From assembly GCA_030052745.1 (NCBI GenBank), contig JANBVO010000058.1, positions 62,001-126,000 of the forward strand: a stretch of DNA of 64,000 nt, read 5' to 3'. Under the pieces are notes generated by a model that did not search any database, was not told the DNA's origin, and saw only the letters and a program-made list of their open reading frames with translations. Position numbers and translations under genes: made by a program. Positions 35,373-47,900 of the stretch are shown one piece after another. Source of the DNA: Pleurostoma richardsiae. Taxonomy: Eukaryota; Ascomycota; Sordariomycetes; Calosphaeriales; Pleurostomataceae. Positions within the stretch are counted from its first letter, which is position 1. Every line of letters begins with the position of its first letter.

Positions 35373-37325
35373 CTAAAACGTTACGGGCCCCAGTTCGACA
35401 ACGGGAGAGCTCGCACCCTCTCTACGTCTCCGTTCCGCTTCTGCTCTGATAGCACGGGCGACTTCTTCGGTCTCACGATCCGCATCCGGCCCCGACACGT
35501 GACGCCCTCTCGTAAGATAAGATGCCTCCCCACCTTCGAGGTCCATAGGTGTCACCGGGCCGGGGCTTCCCAAGGGTAGCAGCCTTGGAGAGACTGGCTT
35601 GTGGACTATCGATCCACCTAGCTGCATGCTCTTCAAGGGAAGGCCGTGCAGCCCCGCGGCAGCAAGACTAGAGGAGCCACCGCGCTTAGCGGCACCTCCC
35701 AGAACTTCTCTCGCCGCCAGAGTAGCTTGTGCGACCATATCACGTTGATACTGCTGGAGCCGCCGCTTGGCCTCGGAATCGGATCGGTTGTGCGAGTCAT
35801 GCTTATGTTTCGGCACTTGGGAATCAGACTTGGCAGGAGCGAGGGTAGTGCTGCTTGGGGGTCGCAGACTGCTGTGCTTCTGACGAGAATTATTGCTATT
35901 CCCTCCGCCGCTGCCGGTGTTGTCTTTTTGTTCGTAGTTGGACGGATAATATTTGCCAATGGGAAGCGGATTGTCGCTGATGCCCATGGGAACGTAGGAG
36001 GTAACTGGAGTGTTGGACCGGGGATTTGCCCTGTTTATCGCGTCCATGAGGGGAGGCTGAGCTGCCGGGTCCGACATGATCACGGGGATCGCGGTAGAGC
36101 CCTCTTGAAAAGGGCTCATCTGCTCGGCTACCAGACTGACGGATCTTTGTCGGCCCCTCTTCACGTCAGGATGGAAGGGGTGAGGCCGATGGACGCGCTT
36201 GCCCGGGTCTTCGTGCAGAGGGAAGTAGCCACTACAAAACACGAATCAGCCTTCATGATGTTGGAACGGTTAGGAGGGACCCGTGGCACGGATCAGTGGG
36301 GCCTGGGTCGCGCCCAGGGAGGTGCACGTACCCAGGCAGATCGCCTCGCGCAGAGAGCGGTTCTGGAGGAGTAGAGACGGGAGCAGTGCTGATCTTGCGG
36401 ATCGCGGGAAGTTCAATTGCGATGGGCTTGCTCCCGTGACGGGCGGAAGAATCTGTGAAACTTGTGGACGCTGGAAAGTTGTTGTTTGTGGACTGCGAAT
36501 GGTGGTCGCCTGGGCGGAGGATCTAGTTAGCACCGCGCGCTGCAATCTTGGCAAGCAAAAGGGCACGCAAAAGGGCACGGCTTTCCGGGCATGCGATTTG
36601 CGGCGATGACGCAACCTGGAGAGACATCGCCAATTGCAAAACAGCGGCGGGGTCTGAAGGCTGGACCCCGGACTGCCGGCGCAAGCGCCTCAGCCGTCGA
36701 AGCCAAACCGTCGTGCATGGTGGCCACGAGCTAAACGCTGCAGGGTCTGTTTCGCACTGGGAAGAGACGCCCCCATTTGCTGTGCCTCCGGCTAGGGTTC
36801 CCTCATGGCCAGTCCTGCGAGTCAACCCCGCGCGGTAGGGACTCAGGAATGTGCAGAGCCCTCCTCGTGCGCTATTGGCGTCCTCGTAGAGACATGATTG
36901 TGGCAAAAACACGGTGAAGGAATGTTCGCCCAGGAACAGTGACGGTGACGATATGGTGAGGATCGCGCTAGCAAAGAAGGAAGCTGGAAATGCTTGCACG
37001 CTTCGCCTACCCAGCAGGAACATGAAATGGTAGGGGATCAAGGCAAGGCAGGCAGGGCACAACAAAGAGGACGGCTATACATACTGTGAGAATGGCGCTC
37101 ACCCGCAGCACCAGGCGACCCAGAGATCCCCGGCGTGCCTGTCGCAGGAGGGTTCTCCGTCCTTGGGGTGGTATGCGCCGAGAAGGCAAAGTGGTCTTCG
37201 GAGTGCGAGCTTGATGCCGCCGGTGACAGCTCAGGGGAGGTGGATGTGCTTCTCCCCGCTGTACCTGCTCGTATGCCTCTTGGGAGGTACGACGGCGGTC
37301 GGAAGGACCTCCCTAGGCTAGCCAT
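35373..37325 (-). CDS. Uncharacterised Ser/Pro-rich protein, three exons
   Basis: Exons on the minus strand: 37325-37103, 36470-36332, 36231-35373, giving 406 aa. Intron 1 is 632 nt (donor GTGAGC, acceptor TTCCAG) and intron 2 is 100 nt. Splicing joins GCG|G..CG and GG|T in frame and yields a coherent central block: SARHGSKPIAIELPAIRKIS, SARGDLPG|GYFPLHEDP and KRVHRPHPFHPD. This block looks constrained. The N-terminus (MASLGRSFRPPSYLPRG) is Ser/Thr/Pro-rich. The C-terminal third has a mixed-charge helix (SDSEAKRRLQQYQRDMVAQ, ETEEVARAIRAEAERRRRE). No membrane segment, zinc motif or enzyme motif is seen. I do not recognise the family. The long first intron could hide a small extra exon. Confidence 0.72.
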
Positions 37326-40300
37326 GCTCCTGTCACCTCCAAGTCACTGTGTTCTTGAGGTCCGCACGGATGTTGCTCTTGTGGTGCCCAGAGGGACCCG
37401 AAACTAGGATCTCGGCCAGAAGCCGATAAACCGGTCGGGACGCTCAGTCTGTGTAGCACACACGAGGCGGCCGTCGGTGCTGGGTATCTACAAGACACCG
37501 GGGCCGGCAGCAGCAAGCTTCGCGCTGTCGTCACGATGGGGTATTACGCGACGTGACACACGCACGCGCGAGTCGAGGATGCGGTCCTGAACAGCTTGGC
37601 TCTTTGCGCAGTTCTCTAGCTGCTTGCACTCGGGCTTCTTCTTGAGCGGTGTGGTGGCCTGCCTCGGACAATGTCGCTGTCGCTTGATGAGTCTCCTCGG
37701 TCGGTGCAGGCGGGAAGAACCAAAGGGTGGCCCGGAACGTGAGGATGCTATTTGAGATCCAAGGCTTGCTCGTGCCTTGGTGGGTCAGGTGGGAGCGTAA
37801 GTCGTGCCGAGAGACCGTGGCTCGCCTGCGCAAAGATGCCTGTGGTTTAGTTAGTTCGAACCGCACAGCGCTCGCGTACGCGGACTGCAGGCGATGTACA
37901 GTCCGGATGGAGGTCCGACTCTGGGATCCGTCCGTTCGTGCCGGTAGGTCGAGTAGCGGTGGTGTGACTGCCGGGGCTTGCGCAGTGTCTGTGGACGAGG
38001 GAGACGGGGGCAGCTGCCTTGCTGATACAGCCGGACCGGTGACGGCCTCTCACACCTGACTTCCAGGTGTCCTTCCCACTTCGGCTCGTTGCGTTGTGGA
38101 GAGAACGACCGGCTTGGAGCAAGAGGCACTCGCAACGTCCTCGGTCGTCGTTCCTGGTGTCACCGTCTTCCCGCGATTTCCCTTTCTTGAGCCCGTGAAG
38201 CCGGCCTTTTCCTCCCTTGCCGCTCTCTCTTTTCTCTCGCTCTCTTCCTGTCTCACAGACACACACACACACGACACCACTCCCGCTCCGTGCCGCCACT
38301 CAGGACGTCGGACACTAGATATAGAGTAAATGGCGATGCTCTAGAGGGAGAGGATGAGACCAAAGCCCGCGTCCTCGTGTCGGAGCAGAATGGGAAAAGG
38401 CACAGACAGCCCAGCAGGCAGATCTGTGCGATTAGAGAGATGACGACTGGTGGCCGTGTGGATGACAAAAGGCGATAAGAATAACAACCCTGTCACGGAC
38501 TTGCGTAGAGATCTTCAAGACGCCGATAAGGCAGGGTGAGGCAGGAAAGAACAACAAAATTACAAGGGAAGCTACAACGATGTCTAACCGTGCCCTTCAG
38601 TGTACCGAGGACGGTTCTTATTATTACTGGGGACGCGCGTGGGCGGGCGCTTGGGTGCCGAGTTGTCGATTGTGGGGGGAAACGGGGAATGGTGTAGTGC
38701 AGAGGCCGGTCTGCAACTCGAGACAAACAAGAGGAGGAATCACTAGGCTTTTTTTCTGCGGCTGGCGAAACGGAGCGCAGGAGCGAGTGAATACGAAGTC
38801 TCCTAGGGAGGAGGAATCCAGTACTCAAAAGCACCACCATCACGTCCGCCACCCCCCATCGGTGTGACTGCCAACCAACCATGGGAGCCAGCCATGGCTG
38901 GACCCTTCAATCTCTCTGCTGAGGAGTCTCGGAGGGTGACACGCACACGGCTGGCTGCATCTGTGAGCACAAACAACCCTCCCTTCTGTCACAATTCACA
39001 AAGCTCCACCTCCATCTCCCGCCAATGTGATGGAGCACGGGAGTTTGCTAGCTTTGACCGGTTTAACCCCCGTCAACTCCTTCTTGTCATACGCACAACG
39101 GTCTGCTGTCGATATACGTGCTGTGAAGCATTGGAGACGCGCTCTCCCGCTCTTTCGGGGATGATGGGCCGTAAGGGTCATCTCGCTGGGGTGCTGGACA
39201 AACTACGCCGTGCTAAACATAGGCATTGGGCAGCTTAGCGCTCTGCGGAACGCTCTTCATACGGTCATAATCGAATGACTCTCGCTGCTGGCCTCCCACC
39301 CTTTCCATCTCCGGGCAAGGAGCGACGGCCGATCGCCGGCACGGCAATATACCTTCATACCCACCCAGCCCGCCAGTCCGCCTCTCTGCCAATCTCCGCC
39401 TCCCTGTGCGCCGGACGGCGAGATAGATAGGGGGCCCAGTTTTGATGCACGGAGGCCCTCCGGTACTCATTCTCTCCACAGAGCCCTCAATGCTCCGGCC
39501 GCTGTAACGGCCCTGCTTGACTGTTTGCCGCCGGAATACAAGAAACTTCTGTCTGGTGTGAGAAATATCCTACTGTTCCGCCGTGCCACGGTGCCCTGGA
39601 TATAACGGCAGAACGGCACCAGACAGGAAAACCGGCTTTGACGGCTCGTTTAGCGGCGCTTGGCTCATAAGCCGGTGCCCAAGCCATTTCCGGCGGCTTT
39701 AGCGAGGACACGAGGTTTCCCTCCCAGCCCTCCCTAACTGAACTCTTACTTGGGCCAAGGGTCTCTCCACGATGGAACTAGCGGCAGCCTACACCTGTCA
39801 AGTGGGAGACAGGCGCTGTGCCCGCCCTTACGCAGGTATCACCGTACGAAGGCTCTTTCACGGAGCGCGCCTGAAGTGGAAGAAGGGGGCGGGACGCAAC
39901 GCTCCACGGTATAGTAGGCAGATAGCTAGACTCGATCGGTTGGGCGGCAATGCAGTTGCTGATCAGGATGATCTCTTCCTTGCCAGTGGCGTCTACCGTC
40001 CACTTCTTCCCCGGCTCCCCGCCGTAAAGCACTCACCAGACGTACAGTATATCTGCCTGGCCAACAGCCATGTCTGCTCATCTAGGCAGCCCAGGCTGTA
40101 CAGTGGGTTTGGGTGGGAAGAGCAAGTGCCACATGATTGTGCTCCAGCCCAGGTTGGCACGGAGAAGACGGCGCCCCGGGGGAGGGGGATAAAAGAGACG
40201 AAGCAGAGCCGAAATTGGCCGATGTCGAGATCCCTCAAGGGTCCAAGGGCCGTTCCGGTGGTGGTGATGATCAGTTGCAGGCATGGGGAGCAAGGCGAGG

Positions 40301-41060
40301 GATGACGTCACTGTCGCAATGCCCAACTCCCGCTAGGAGCCTCTAGCATCGTAGGAGCTCGTCCGCAGAGGCGTTTCAGGTTGTCGCTGCGCTGTGATAG
40401 CGTATCGCGAGTGAGCAACGTGGAAGGCTCGGCATGGGGGAAGCTCCTCGCTGCTCCATGAGATGGGTCCTCTCGACTCGTTGCCTCCGAATCATGACGT
40501 TGATAGCATAAGCCGGGGACATATTCACCGCAACGTGTAGATCTCGGATCCATTGCACGGGACGCCAGCCGGTTCGCTATATGAAAACTATCTGTTTGGA
40601 GTCCTGTACGGCGCTAAGTACCTACCTGGGCAGCTGGGTTACTTAAGCTGAGGTAAGTTATCGAGGGGGAACATCTTCCGTGGCTCTATCATCATGGGAG
40701 TGGAAAATGAGGTAATAGAGTTTGGCGTCCAGAAGTATAGCAAGCAAGATTAAATACTTCTCACGCCCGAGAATCTAAAGCAGCAGTATCGAGTAATGGT
40801 ATCATAAGGTGAAGCAAACACCGGGACGACTGTTTCCCCTTTGAAACGCCACGCAAAACTGCAAAGAAAAGACGAGCGACAGTTGCGCAAGTCTCTGATT
40901 CTCATCTGTACTGGCCATATTCATGCTCCTCCCGCTGTCGGTGCCGGTGCCGCTCGCTCCGTCGCCACGTCTCCGGGGGCTCCCGGTCCGCTCCATCGGC
41001 TCTCTGGCCCTGGTGAATGGAGCCCATCCGGATATCACTGCGGCCTTGCGCCGGGGTCCC
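37326..41060. other. Long gene-free region
   Basis: About 3.7 kb without a gene I can support. It includes a CT-rich stretch at 38160-38285 ending in a short CA repeat, which may be leader or promoter for the minus-strand gene at 37325. Frames up to 177 codons occur (39772-40305) but have no motif and random-looking composition. Noncoding RNA genes cannot be ruled out. Confidence 0.4.
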
Positions 41061-41686
41061 CTAGACCGTGGCGCGGCCGGTGAACCGGGAGCGCCGCTCT
41101 CGGTGGCCCCACCAGTAGACGAAGGCGGCGACGGTAGTGATGAGCCACAGCAGCGCATTGGTCAAGACAACCCAGACCGCACTCTTCATCCGCTTGATGT
41201 CTCCGTTGCCCTCGGGGTCCTCATGGATGAACAACTGCTCCTCTGTCAGCCTATTTCCTCTCCTTCGCACTGCTAGATCAGCTGAGCCTCAGGGCGGTTC
41301 ATGTCGCATACCTTGCCAAATACTCCAAAGAGGGCGATCCAGAGGATGAAGAGAACAAGGTTCCAGATCCACACGAAGGCGAAGCGGAGGATGAAGGGGA
41401 TGAGGTACAGGATGGCGGTGAGCGCGGACAGGCCACCAACAACCTCTGCGTAGACCTGTGCGGTTTCCCAGTTAGCTTGGTTCTGCGACCAGCGAGATAT
41501 AACGCGTTCGTGGGCCGCGAGCAGGAAGGCGAAACGCACCCATCTGGAGTCGTGATGCACGCCATGGGAGCTGGCGCGGTGCAAATCGACGCCGTACAGG
41601 CCACAGACCGTGATGGCCAGGACGAACTGGAAGAAATGGATGATGGAGAAGAGCAAATAGCTCAGTGTCATGCCGAAGAGGCCCAT
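41061..41686 (-). CDS. Small four-helix MARVEL-like membrane protein
   Basis: Three exons on the minus strand: 41686-41540, 41455-41312, 41234-41061, giving 154 aa. Introns are 84 and 77 nt and all joins are phase 0. Four hydrophobic segments are visible: LSYLLFSIIHFFQFVLAITVC, GLSALTAILYLIPFILRFAF, WIWNLVLFILWIALFGVFG and AVWVVLTNALLWLITTVAAF. A short polar loop with HEDPEGNGDIKRMK precedes the last helix, and the tail is basic (RERRSRFTGRATV). This matches the fungal MARVEL-like family of plasma-membrane or vesicle proteins, for which specific functions are mostly unknown. Removing the first intron at SRW|VYAEVVGG restores a typical family sequence. An unspliced reading of exon 1 would insert 28 polar residues. 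Confidence 0.85.
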
Positions 41687-44413
41687 GTTGTCAGCTGGCG
41701 CTCAAGTCTGGGACAGATCTGTTTGTATATGGGACGAAGCAGCCAAGAGGCCTGCGAATTTGTGGTCGAGTGTCGCTGCTGGCTGCCGGCTGCCAGCAGT
41801 GTCCAACCGTCGAAGCGTCCGTTCCTGTCCTGTTAAGGGAGCGCGTCGGGCTCTGGGGAAGGTGTGTGATAGTGCTTGTGCCGATTTTGAGGTTCCGGAA
41901 GAAAGGGAGTGTCTTGGAAGCTGCGGCGGGGAATGGAGTCTCCTTATTTATTATAAGGTAGAAGCGCGGAGCGATATGATTGTTGAGTGCCTTGGCGCAC
42001 TTGTGGAAGGAAAAGAGAGCTTGAGGCGGTCACCGTCACCTTATCAACCGAGGCAGGTACCTCCCGGCTTCACCCTGCAGGTTGCCTTTTCTTGAATCAC
42101 GAACGATGCACCCGTTTGTCTTGCGGCCAGAGCCAAAACCAAGCTGTTGTTGGTGCGAGCTGCCAATGACGTAGGGCAGCCGGCCGAGCCCGACACACAC
42201 TTTCCAACCAACAAGCTTTCATCTCATCTCGGCAGGCCGTTATTGGGCTAGCGTGTCTTAAGGAGCCTTAGGTACCTACCTACCTTAACTAGAGTACCTC
42301 CCTTAGCAGCCGACACACTTCGTACTTACCCAGCTGCTAGCCTGCTACCTTTCGATAAGTAAGGCGATAGATAAGGTGAAGTGGTGCCAGCGAAGCTACA
42401 CAGTACTGCTGGCTTCTATTGGATGAAGAACCGCTTCCCTCGATCCTCGGCATCACAGCACACCCGCATTGATCGATGACATTCTCTCTCTCGTGCCGCT
42501 AGGCTGGCGCTTTGTGCTCCTCCACTACCCGTCCAGCCATTCCAAGGGCTCTCTGAGACGTTCATAGCAGAATAAGTTGCATGGACGTGCACGCAGCAGA
42601 CCCAGCGAGTCTGGACAGCTCTGGCCGGTAGATTGTGGACGTGCATGATCACGTCGTGCAGCATTTGATGGAGCGGTTTCTGCGCAAGAGCCTCTCAGCC
42701 AACCAATGGAAACGAGTGTCTCTTCAGCGCCGTCCGTGGGAAAGACACGCGCGCGCGCACGCATATTCGCTTGTAAAAGCGAGAGGCACTGTTGCATGTG
42801 TCCTCTAGAAGCGAAGACATATGAGGTTGCCCCTGTCCCGAGTAGTCACTCCCCCAAGCGAATCGCAACTCTCTCCGCAATGCACCCAGCTGACAAGGGC
42901 CCGACTTATACGACATTCATCGAACATGGTGACCGATGCAGGCTGAGCTCAAGCGCGTATCGCCGGTCACTCAGGTGCTGATGGGAGCCACGTGGCTGAG
43001 GCTATGGGATGGCCTTCTCCAATGTGACGCACTCAAGCATTCAGTGATCCTCGGTCTGGGAATCTGGTCCGGTGATTCCGTTCCTCTGCTCAGAGCCGGG
43101 GCGGAACGGTAGCCTCCCGACATCACGAGATCCCCACCGCATGCGGGCCGTCAAACCGTTCTGGGAGCCGCAGAAATCAAGCAGATTTATCGTTTATGTA
43201 GGATAGCTAGGCGACTGATAGCGAAGCGGAAGGTATCCCTATGCATAGTAACAGCGTGTCACAAGCTCAAGGGCCCTTAGAACGTCTCTTGAACAAGTGC
43301 AAGGCTACAATAATGTTACTTCAGCGTAGACACCTGCATACGGGATTTGAGCGTCATTCCCACCCTCGATCATCTTCATTACCGGACTCCTGTCTACGTC
43401 AGTTCCCTTCTGGCTCGGAAGAAGCATATACAGGGATCTTCCGTTATGGCGTCGAGGCATGCTGCTATCTACTTGAATTACTTTGCTATTAACAGGTGTC
43501 TTTATGCCTTTCATGAACTGTGATGATGTCTAAACCTTCCTGCAATAGTTGCTACATTCATTTACAGCCACATTATAACGACAGACCCTTTGCCATCGAC
43601 CTTCTTCGACGCCTGAGAATAATTGATACTGACGTTCTAACAACTTCCTACCGGCTGCACATGCCAACTATCCGCGACATGGCTTGGCATACGCTCTGCG
43701 GACCAGAGCTCTTGTCACGACTTGTTGTAGAAGCGTGAGGCGGACTGATGAATTGCCCTGTTGCACGCCCTGGGTTATTCCAAGTTCCCATTCTCTGTAC
43801 CCGTACAAAGCACTATTTCAGCCCGGTGTCTTCCTAGCAGACCCGCTGCTCAGTGTGCTTCTGGGCCCTTCTCACAACGCTATTGTCCCCGGCTCGCCAC
43901 CATGGGCCATGAGGTACAGAGCGCGGTAGTAGGCATGCCGCGAGAAGCTCGAGGTATATGCTGCCTCTCGACGAGTCGGAACAATGTACTGGAAAGATGA
44001 CCTCGAGGATGGTGGATCGCGAGTTTCGCGACGGCTTCTGCCCTCTACTGCGCCATGCGGTTTTGCCTCAAAGGAAGATTCATCTCCGCTTTTACATGCC
44101 ATGTGAACAGGCTGGTCATGAAGAAGAGCACGGCATTGGATATGGAGAACTCGGTGAGGCCTCTGCGGGAATGTACTATGCTGAATAGCGTCATTTGTGA
44201 AGGGCTCTAAAGGGTGGCCGTGATGCTGATTGATGTCCCAAGCTGCTACTCGCCGCCCTGGACTCTCCGGACATATGTTTCTGTGGTAGTCTTGTGCCTG
44301 TTGAGCCAGAACGAGGCTATATAACACGAAGGCATATCCATCCCGGAAAGCAATGATGCCTAGATTGATCTCGCCTTCAGCAGATTCCCTAGAAGAGCGC
44401 CGCGTTTCTAAGC
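41687..44413. other. Gene-poor region
   Basis: 2.7 kb with no gene I can support. It includes a CCTTAGGTACCTACCTACC cluster near 42265-42300 and GC-alternating sequence at 42750-42760. A 190-codon minus-strand frame at 43872-44444, with an overlapping hydrophobic reading (FSISNAVLFFMTSLFTW) near 44080-44150, might be a decayed membrane-protein gene, but I cannot assemble it. Confidence 0.35.
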
Positions 44414-44987
44414 ATGTCGAGTCACCACAGACACAGCTCCGCAAAGGGGGGCAAGGAGAAGAAGAAGACCGGAGATGGAATCAAGCACGCACATACTCAC
44501 AAGAAGAAGACGGACCAGCGGAATGATATGAATATTGGGCAGCAGCTTCCTTATACTCAAGAAAATGACGAAATCTATGAGAATTGGACCTGCGTAAGTG
44601 GCTTAACTTCATCTTAGCTCCCAGGACACTGAACTGACCGCAGTTGAGTGCCGTTGTGGTGAAACCCTGATGAACAAGGTTCTGCAACTGCGCTGTCAAA
44701 ATACATCGTGCCAGCACGATCGCTGCCCCAGGTGCAGTGTTGAATCGCACGGCGTGACTCCCGACGCGTACTCCAAGACGCAATTCGACTCACAATCCGG
44801 ACACGAGTACGGAAGTTATCCTACTCAACATCCTTATCAGCAAGGCGAGGGCTCTACGCAGTATGCTGAAACGCAAGGTGGCCATCATGCTCAATACGGG
44901 CAGCAGCAGGATGACTATCCTAGCTATTACGCTGAGTCGGGAATAAGCTATCCTGCCCAAGATACGAATCAGTGGCCTAGTCAGTGA
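44414..44987 (+). CDS. Small Cys-rich protein with WxCCxC motif and Q/Y-rich tail
   Basis: Two exons: 44414-44593 and 44649-44987, giving 172 aa. The intron is 55 nt, with donor GTAAGT and acceptor TTGAG. Choosing this acceptor joins WTC|CRCGETLMNKVL in frame; the nearer CCGCAG acceptor leads to an early stop. The N-terminus is Lys/His-rich (KEKKKTGDGIKHAHTHKKK). The central cysteine module is WTCCRCG, LRCQNTSCQHDRCPRC, which looks like a zinc-binding knuckle. The tail is Gln/Tyr/Gly-rich (QYAETQGGHHAQYGQQQDDY) and probably disordered. There is no signal peptide. It shares its Cys pattern and intron position with the gene at 49423. Such small W-C-C modules are found in many fungal hypothetical proteins; no function is known to me. 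Confidence 0.72.
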
Positions 44988-47900
44988 GACGGAGATTTAC
45001 TCACCCAAGCTGAACTTTGGTGAGGGCGGTCACTCTCTGGGCAGGCCTTTTTGTCGTCGTTCTTTTGAGGTTTCGGGAAGGCTGTCTCTAACGGCCGGGA
45101 AGTCGGGCTTTCATCTGTCCCTTTGCGATTGTGAAGTCAACTACAGTCGCGGTAGATAGGCTAAGACAGAGCGAATGGCAGAGACAGTCGGGCAGTTCTC
45201 AGTGTTTTGGTGTAGCCCCTGACAGAGACACTCTGTTTTCAATTACAGTACCGTCCCAAAATTGCCGTGATTCACTTACCTGTGTTACTAGGATTATTCT
45301 CTGGCATCCAAAACTCAGCTCGACGCCTCAGCCGATCCCAGCACAACCTAGCCAGCCACAACCTCGGATATGGCGTGTATGCGAGCCGGTCAGATCCCTA
45401 AAATGGCGGGCAGTCTGTTTCCTCTTAATATTCTTCTCCTGCGGCTTCAACGTCCCCTTTGGGAGCTCTCTTATCTTGTCCCCCATCACAACCCCTGCAT
45501 TACCTCACCCATCGTTCTCGTAAGGTGGATGTCAGCGTCGGTCTACTAGTAGACCATGCCGGCGCCCACGACTGCTCCTCTTCCCGACGGTATTGGGACT
45601 CGCATAAATGGAAGCTTTCACTTGTTTCAGGGTGATCATTGGCTGTCCGATACAAGTCATCATACCTGCTCTATCTTCTGAGATACGATACCTCTAGAAC
45701 CACTCTACCAAGACGCTCTGCAGCGAGAGGCCAGCAAGGCTGGCCTTTCCTGGATCCCACAAGGAATGGGGAAAGGAAGACGCCCTTGAAGGGCATGAGC
45801 AGATTAGTTCCACATGAATGATAAGGCCGAAATGGAGAGTCAGCCACCGAAGACCACACCTGTTATGTAACAGGACGCAGTTTAAAAGCCGGCCAGCCCG
45901 AACAGGGGCAACTGAGGCACAAACAAGGCAGATCGGACAGGAACAAATCAAGCAGCGAGGAAGAGACACCAAGTAAGAGGCACACCGGCTTGGGCTGAGA
46001 CATAGGCCTGACACGACGCCGCCGGGCGTATCAGCTAACCGTTCTGGCGCCGGGCGAAGGGAGAGGCCGTAGGCTGCGTCAGATGCATCCCGGCAGCTGC
46101 TAGGGCCCCATTAGATCGAAAATTCTACGGGTTGTACGTAGCTCAAATCAAGGTGTCGAGGGGAGGCGCGACGCCCAGTGGAATGCCGTCACACAGCGAA
46201 TTGCTTGCCCATTTCCGTCGCCCTGCGCTCTGCCAGACAGGACTGCTGTCGACTCCTGGTGGTGGGTCGCCAGGACGTGACACCGCCAACGGAGAAGGAG
46301 GAGGATGAATGAACATAGGAGAAGGAGAGCTGGAGGAGAGGGGGGAACACGGGGAGCCGGGGTTGAGAGTGATATTGAGGCTCTGCAGCCTTGCAAGCTC
46401 GAGCCCACATAGTACCCAGGCACCTCATGATGCGTGGCAAGGTGGGTGGACCGCGCAAGCCGCAGCCAGTTTGCTGGGGCACGTGGGTGGTATGAGCCGG
46501 TGTCGGAGAAGCGCCCACCTGGGAACACCGTCTTCGTGGTGGGAAGCAAGCCGGTCGTCTGTGTGTGATGGAGGAAAGGATAGAATGGTGAGGTAGGTTT
46601 GATGTTCGCTACCCACCTAGTGATACCCCGACTCTTTGGTCCGATCAGTGCGGTAGTTACATGCCTAGGTAGGTACCTACAGTGATTCGATATTGGAGGA
46701 AATATTCTTGTACAGAATATAGGGCTATAAGTGTCATAACGCGAGTTTTCACCCAACATCGCGGAAGGCAAAGCCAATCCAGAATAAAGGAACATAACAC
46801 TTACCATCCTTGATACTGCAGGGGCCAGCCCGGATTGCTCCAGCAATCGGAGCCTTGAAACTCTATCGAATCTGATTCGAAGGTCGCTGAGCCTGCGGGC
46901 ATTCAACCGCGGACGTTATTGGGGCACTAAACCGTGTCATTCTATCGAGAGATATCGATGCCATGAACGCTTAAAGTTCAGACATATATAATTCCTGATC
47001 AAGGCAATGGCGGGTGCTTTGGGCCGGGAATTCGAGAAGGCATGGTCCATACCTGAGGCGGACTCGCTGACTCCTGCTTTCGGACCGATGACCCTCATTC
47101 TCATCATCTCCCACCGGCTTCGCGCTCAACATTACCGGCCGCCAAGTGAGCCGTGAAAACATGCCACTGCAATGCTATTGAGGCCAAAAGAGGTCGCTCA
47201 ATGCTGTTCAGTCTGCCTAGGGACCCTTATAGGCTCTCCAACCGCTAAACATGGGGCGCATCTCACGTCCCTCGTTTCTGGAGCCGGGACAGGAGCCTGG
47301 CCAGGCTCGGGACACGCCCAAAGCTGCTTCTGCTGTCCTTCTTCGGGATTTGTCGCCCGAGAGGTCAGCGGGAACATTCATGGAGCATTCAGCTTTGAGG
47401 AGCTTGGGCGAGAGTAGCTGTTGGATGCTGGCATGTCTCGTCCGCTCTGGCACCTGCCAGTGCCTGCAAGATCCTGGGAGAGGCCATGATAGGCACGGCT
47501 TCAGAAGTGGCGCTGTCTCAGCTGATGACGATCTCTTAATCTACGACGTGTCGACGAACCAGGAAGCGTACTGAGCCTTATCGGAAATGCATGATGGGAA
47601 GCCATCACGCCCGGGATTCGAAGTGGAGGGCCATAAGGCTGTCTCCTGAAGTCTATATGGGATGGATGAGGCTCTGCTGTATCGAAGAGCGGCCCAGATC
47701 TCGAGGATAAAACCCCACGCCTCTTCCCCTCAATCTTCGAAATGGCTCGGTGGGTGGCCGTGTGCTTGCCTTCTGAGAGTGGTCCGACCTGCAGGAGAAC
47801 CGCGGCTCTACAAACATTTCTCAGAAGGTCCTCAAAAGAAGCTGGTTTCCGCTGCAATGATTCCTCGCGTCAAACCTGTCTGATGTACAGCTGCCAATAG

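Noticed and set aside
36523-37065. 180-codon minus-strand frame inside intron 1 of the uncharacterised gene
   Set aside because: Splicing on either side gives a coherent protein without it, and the frame has no motif.
39772-40305. 177-codon plus-strand open frame
   Set aside because: Random-looking sequence without domain or motif; chance frames of this length are expected in GC-rich DNA.
43872-44444. 190-codon minus-strand frame and a nearby hydrophobic reading, possible membrane-protein pseudogene
   Set aside because: Could not be joined into a coherent gene by splice sites, and no family is recognised; kept only as a remark in the region entry.
46148-46906. 252-codon minus-strand frame
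   Set aside because: Begins without a convincing start and shows no motif; it includes TACCTAGG-type repeat sequence, which points to noncoding DNA.
46800-46920. Sequence with GATTCGAA and GGTCGCTGAGCC words resembling tRNA arms
   Set aside because: Could not fold a full cloverleaf with acceptor stem and anticodon arm; no tRNA or 5S rRNA gene could be supported anywhere in the window.
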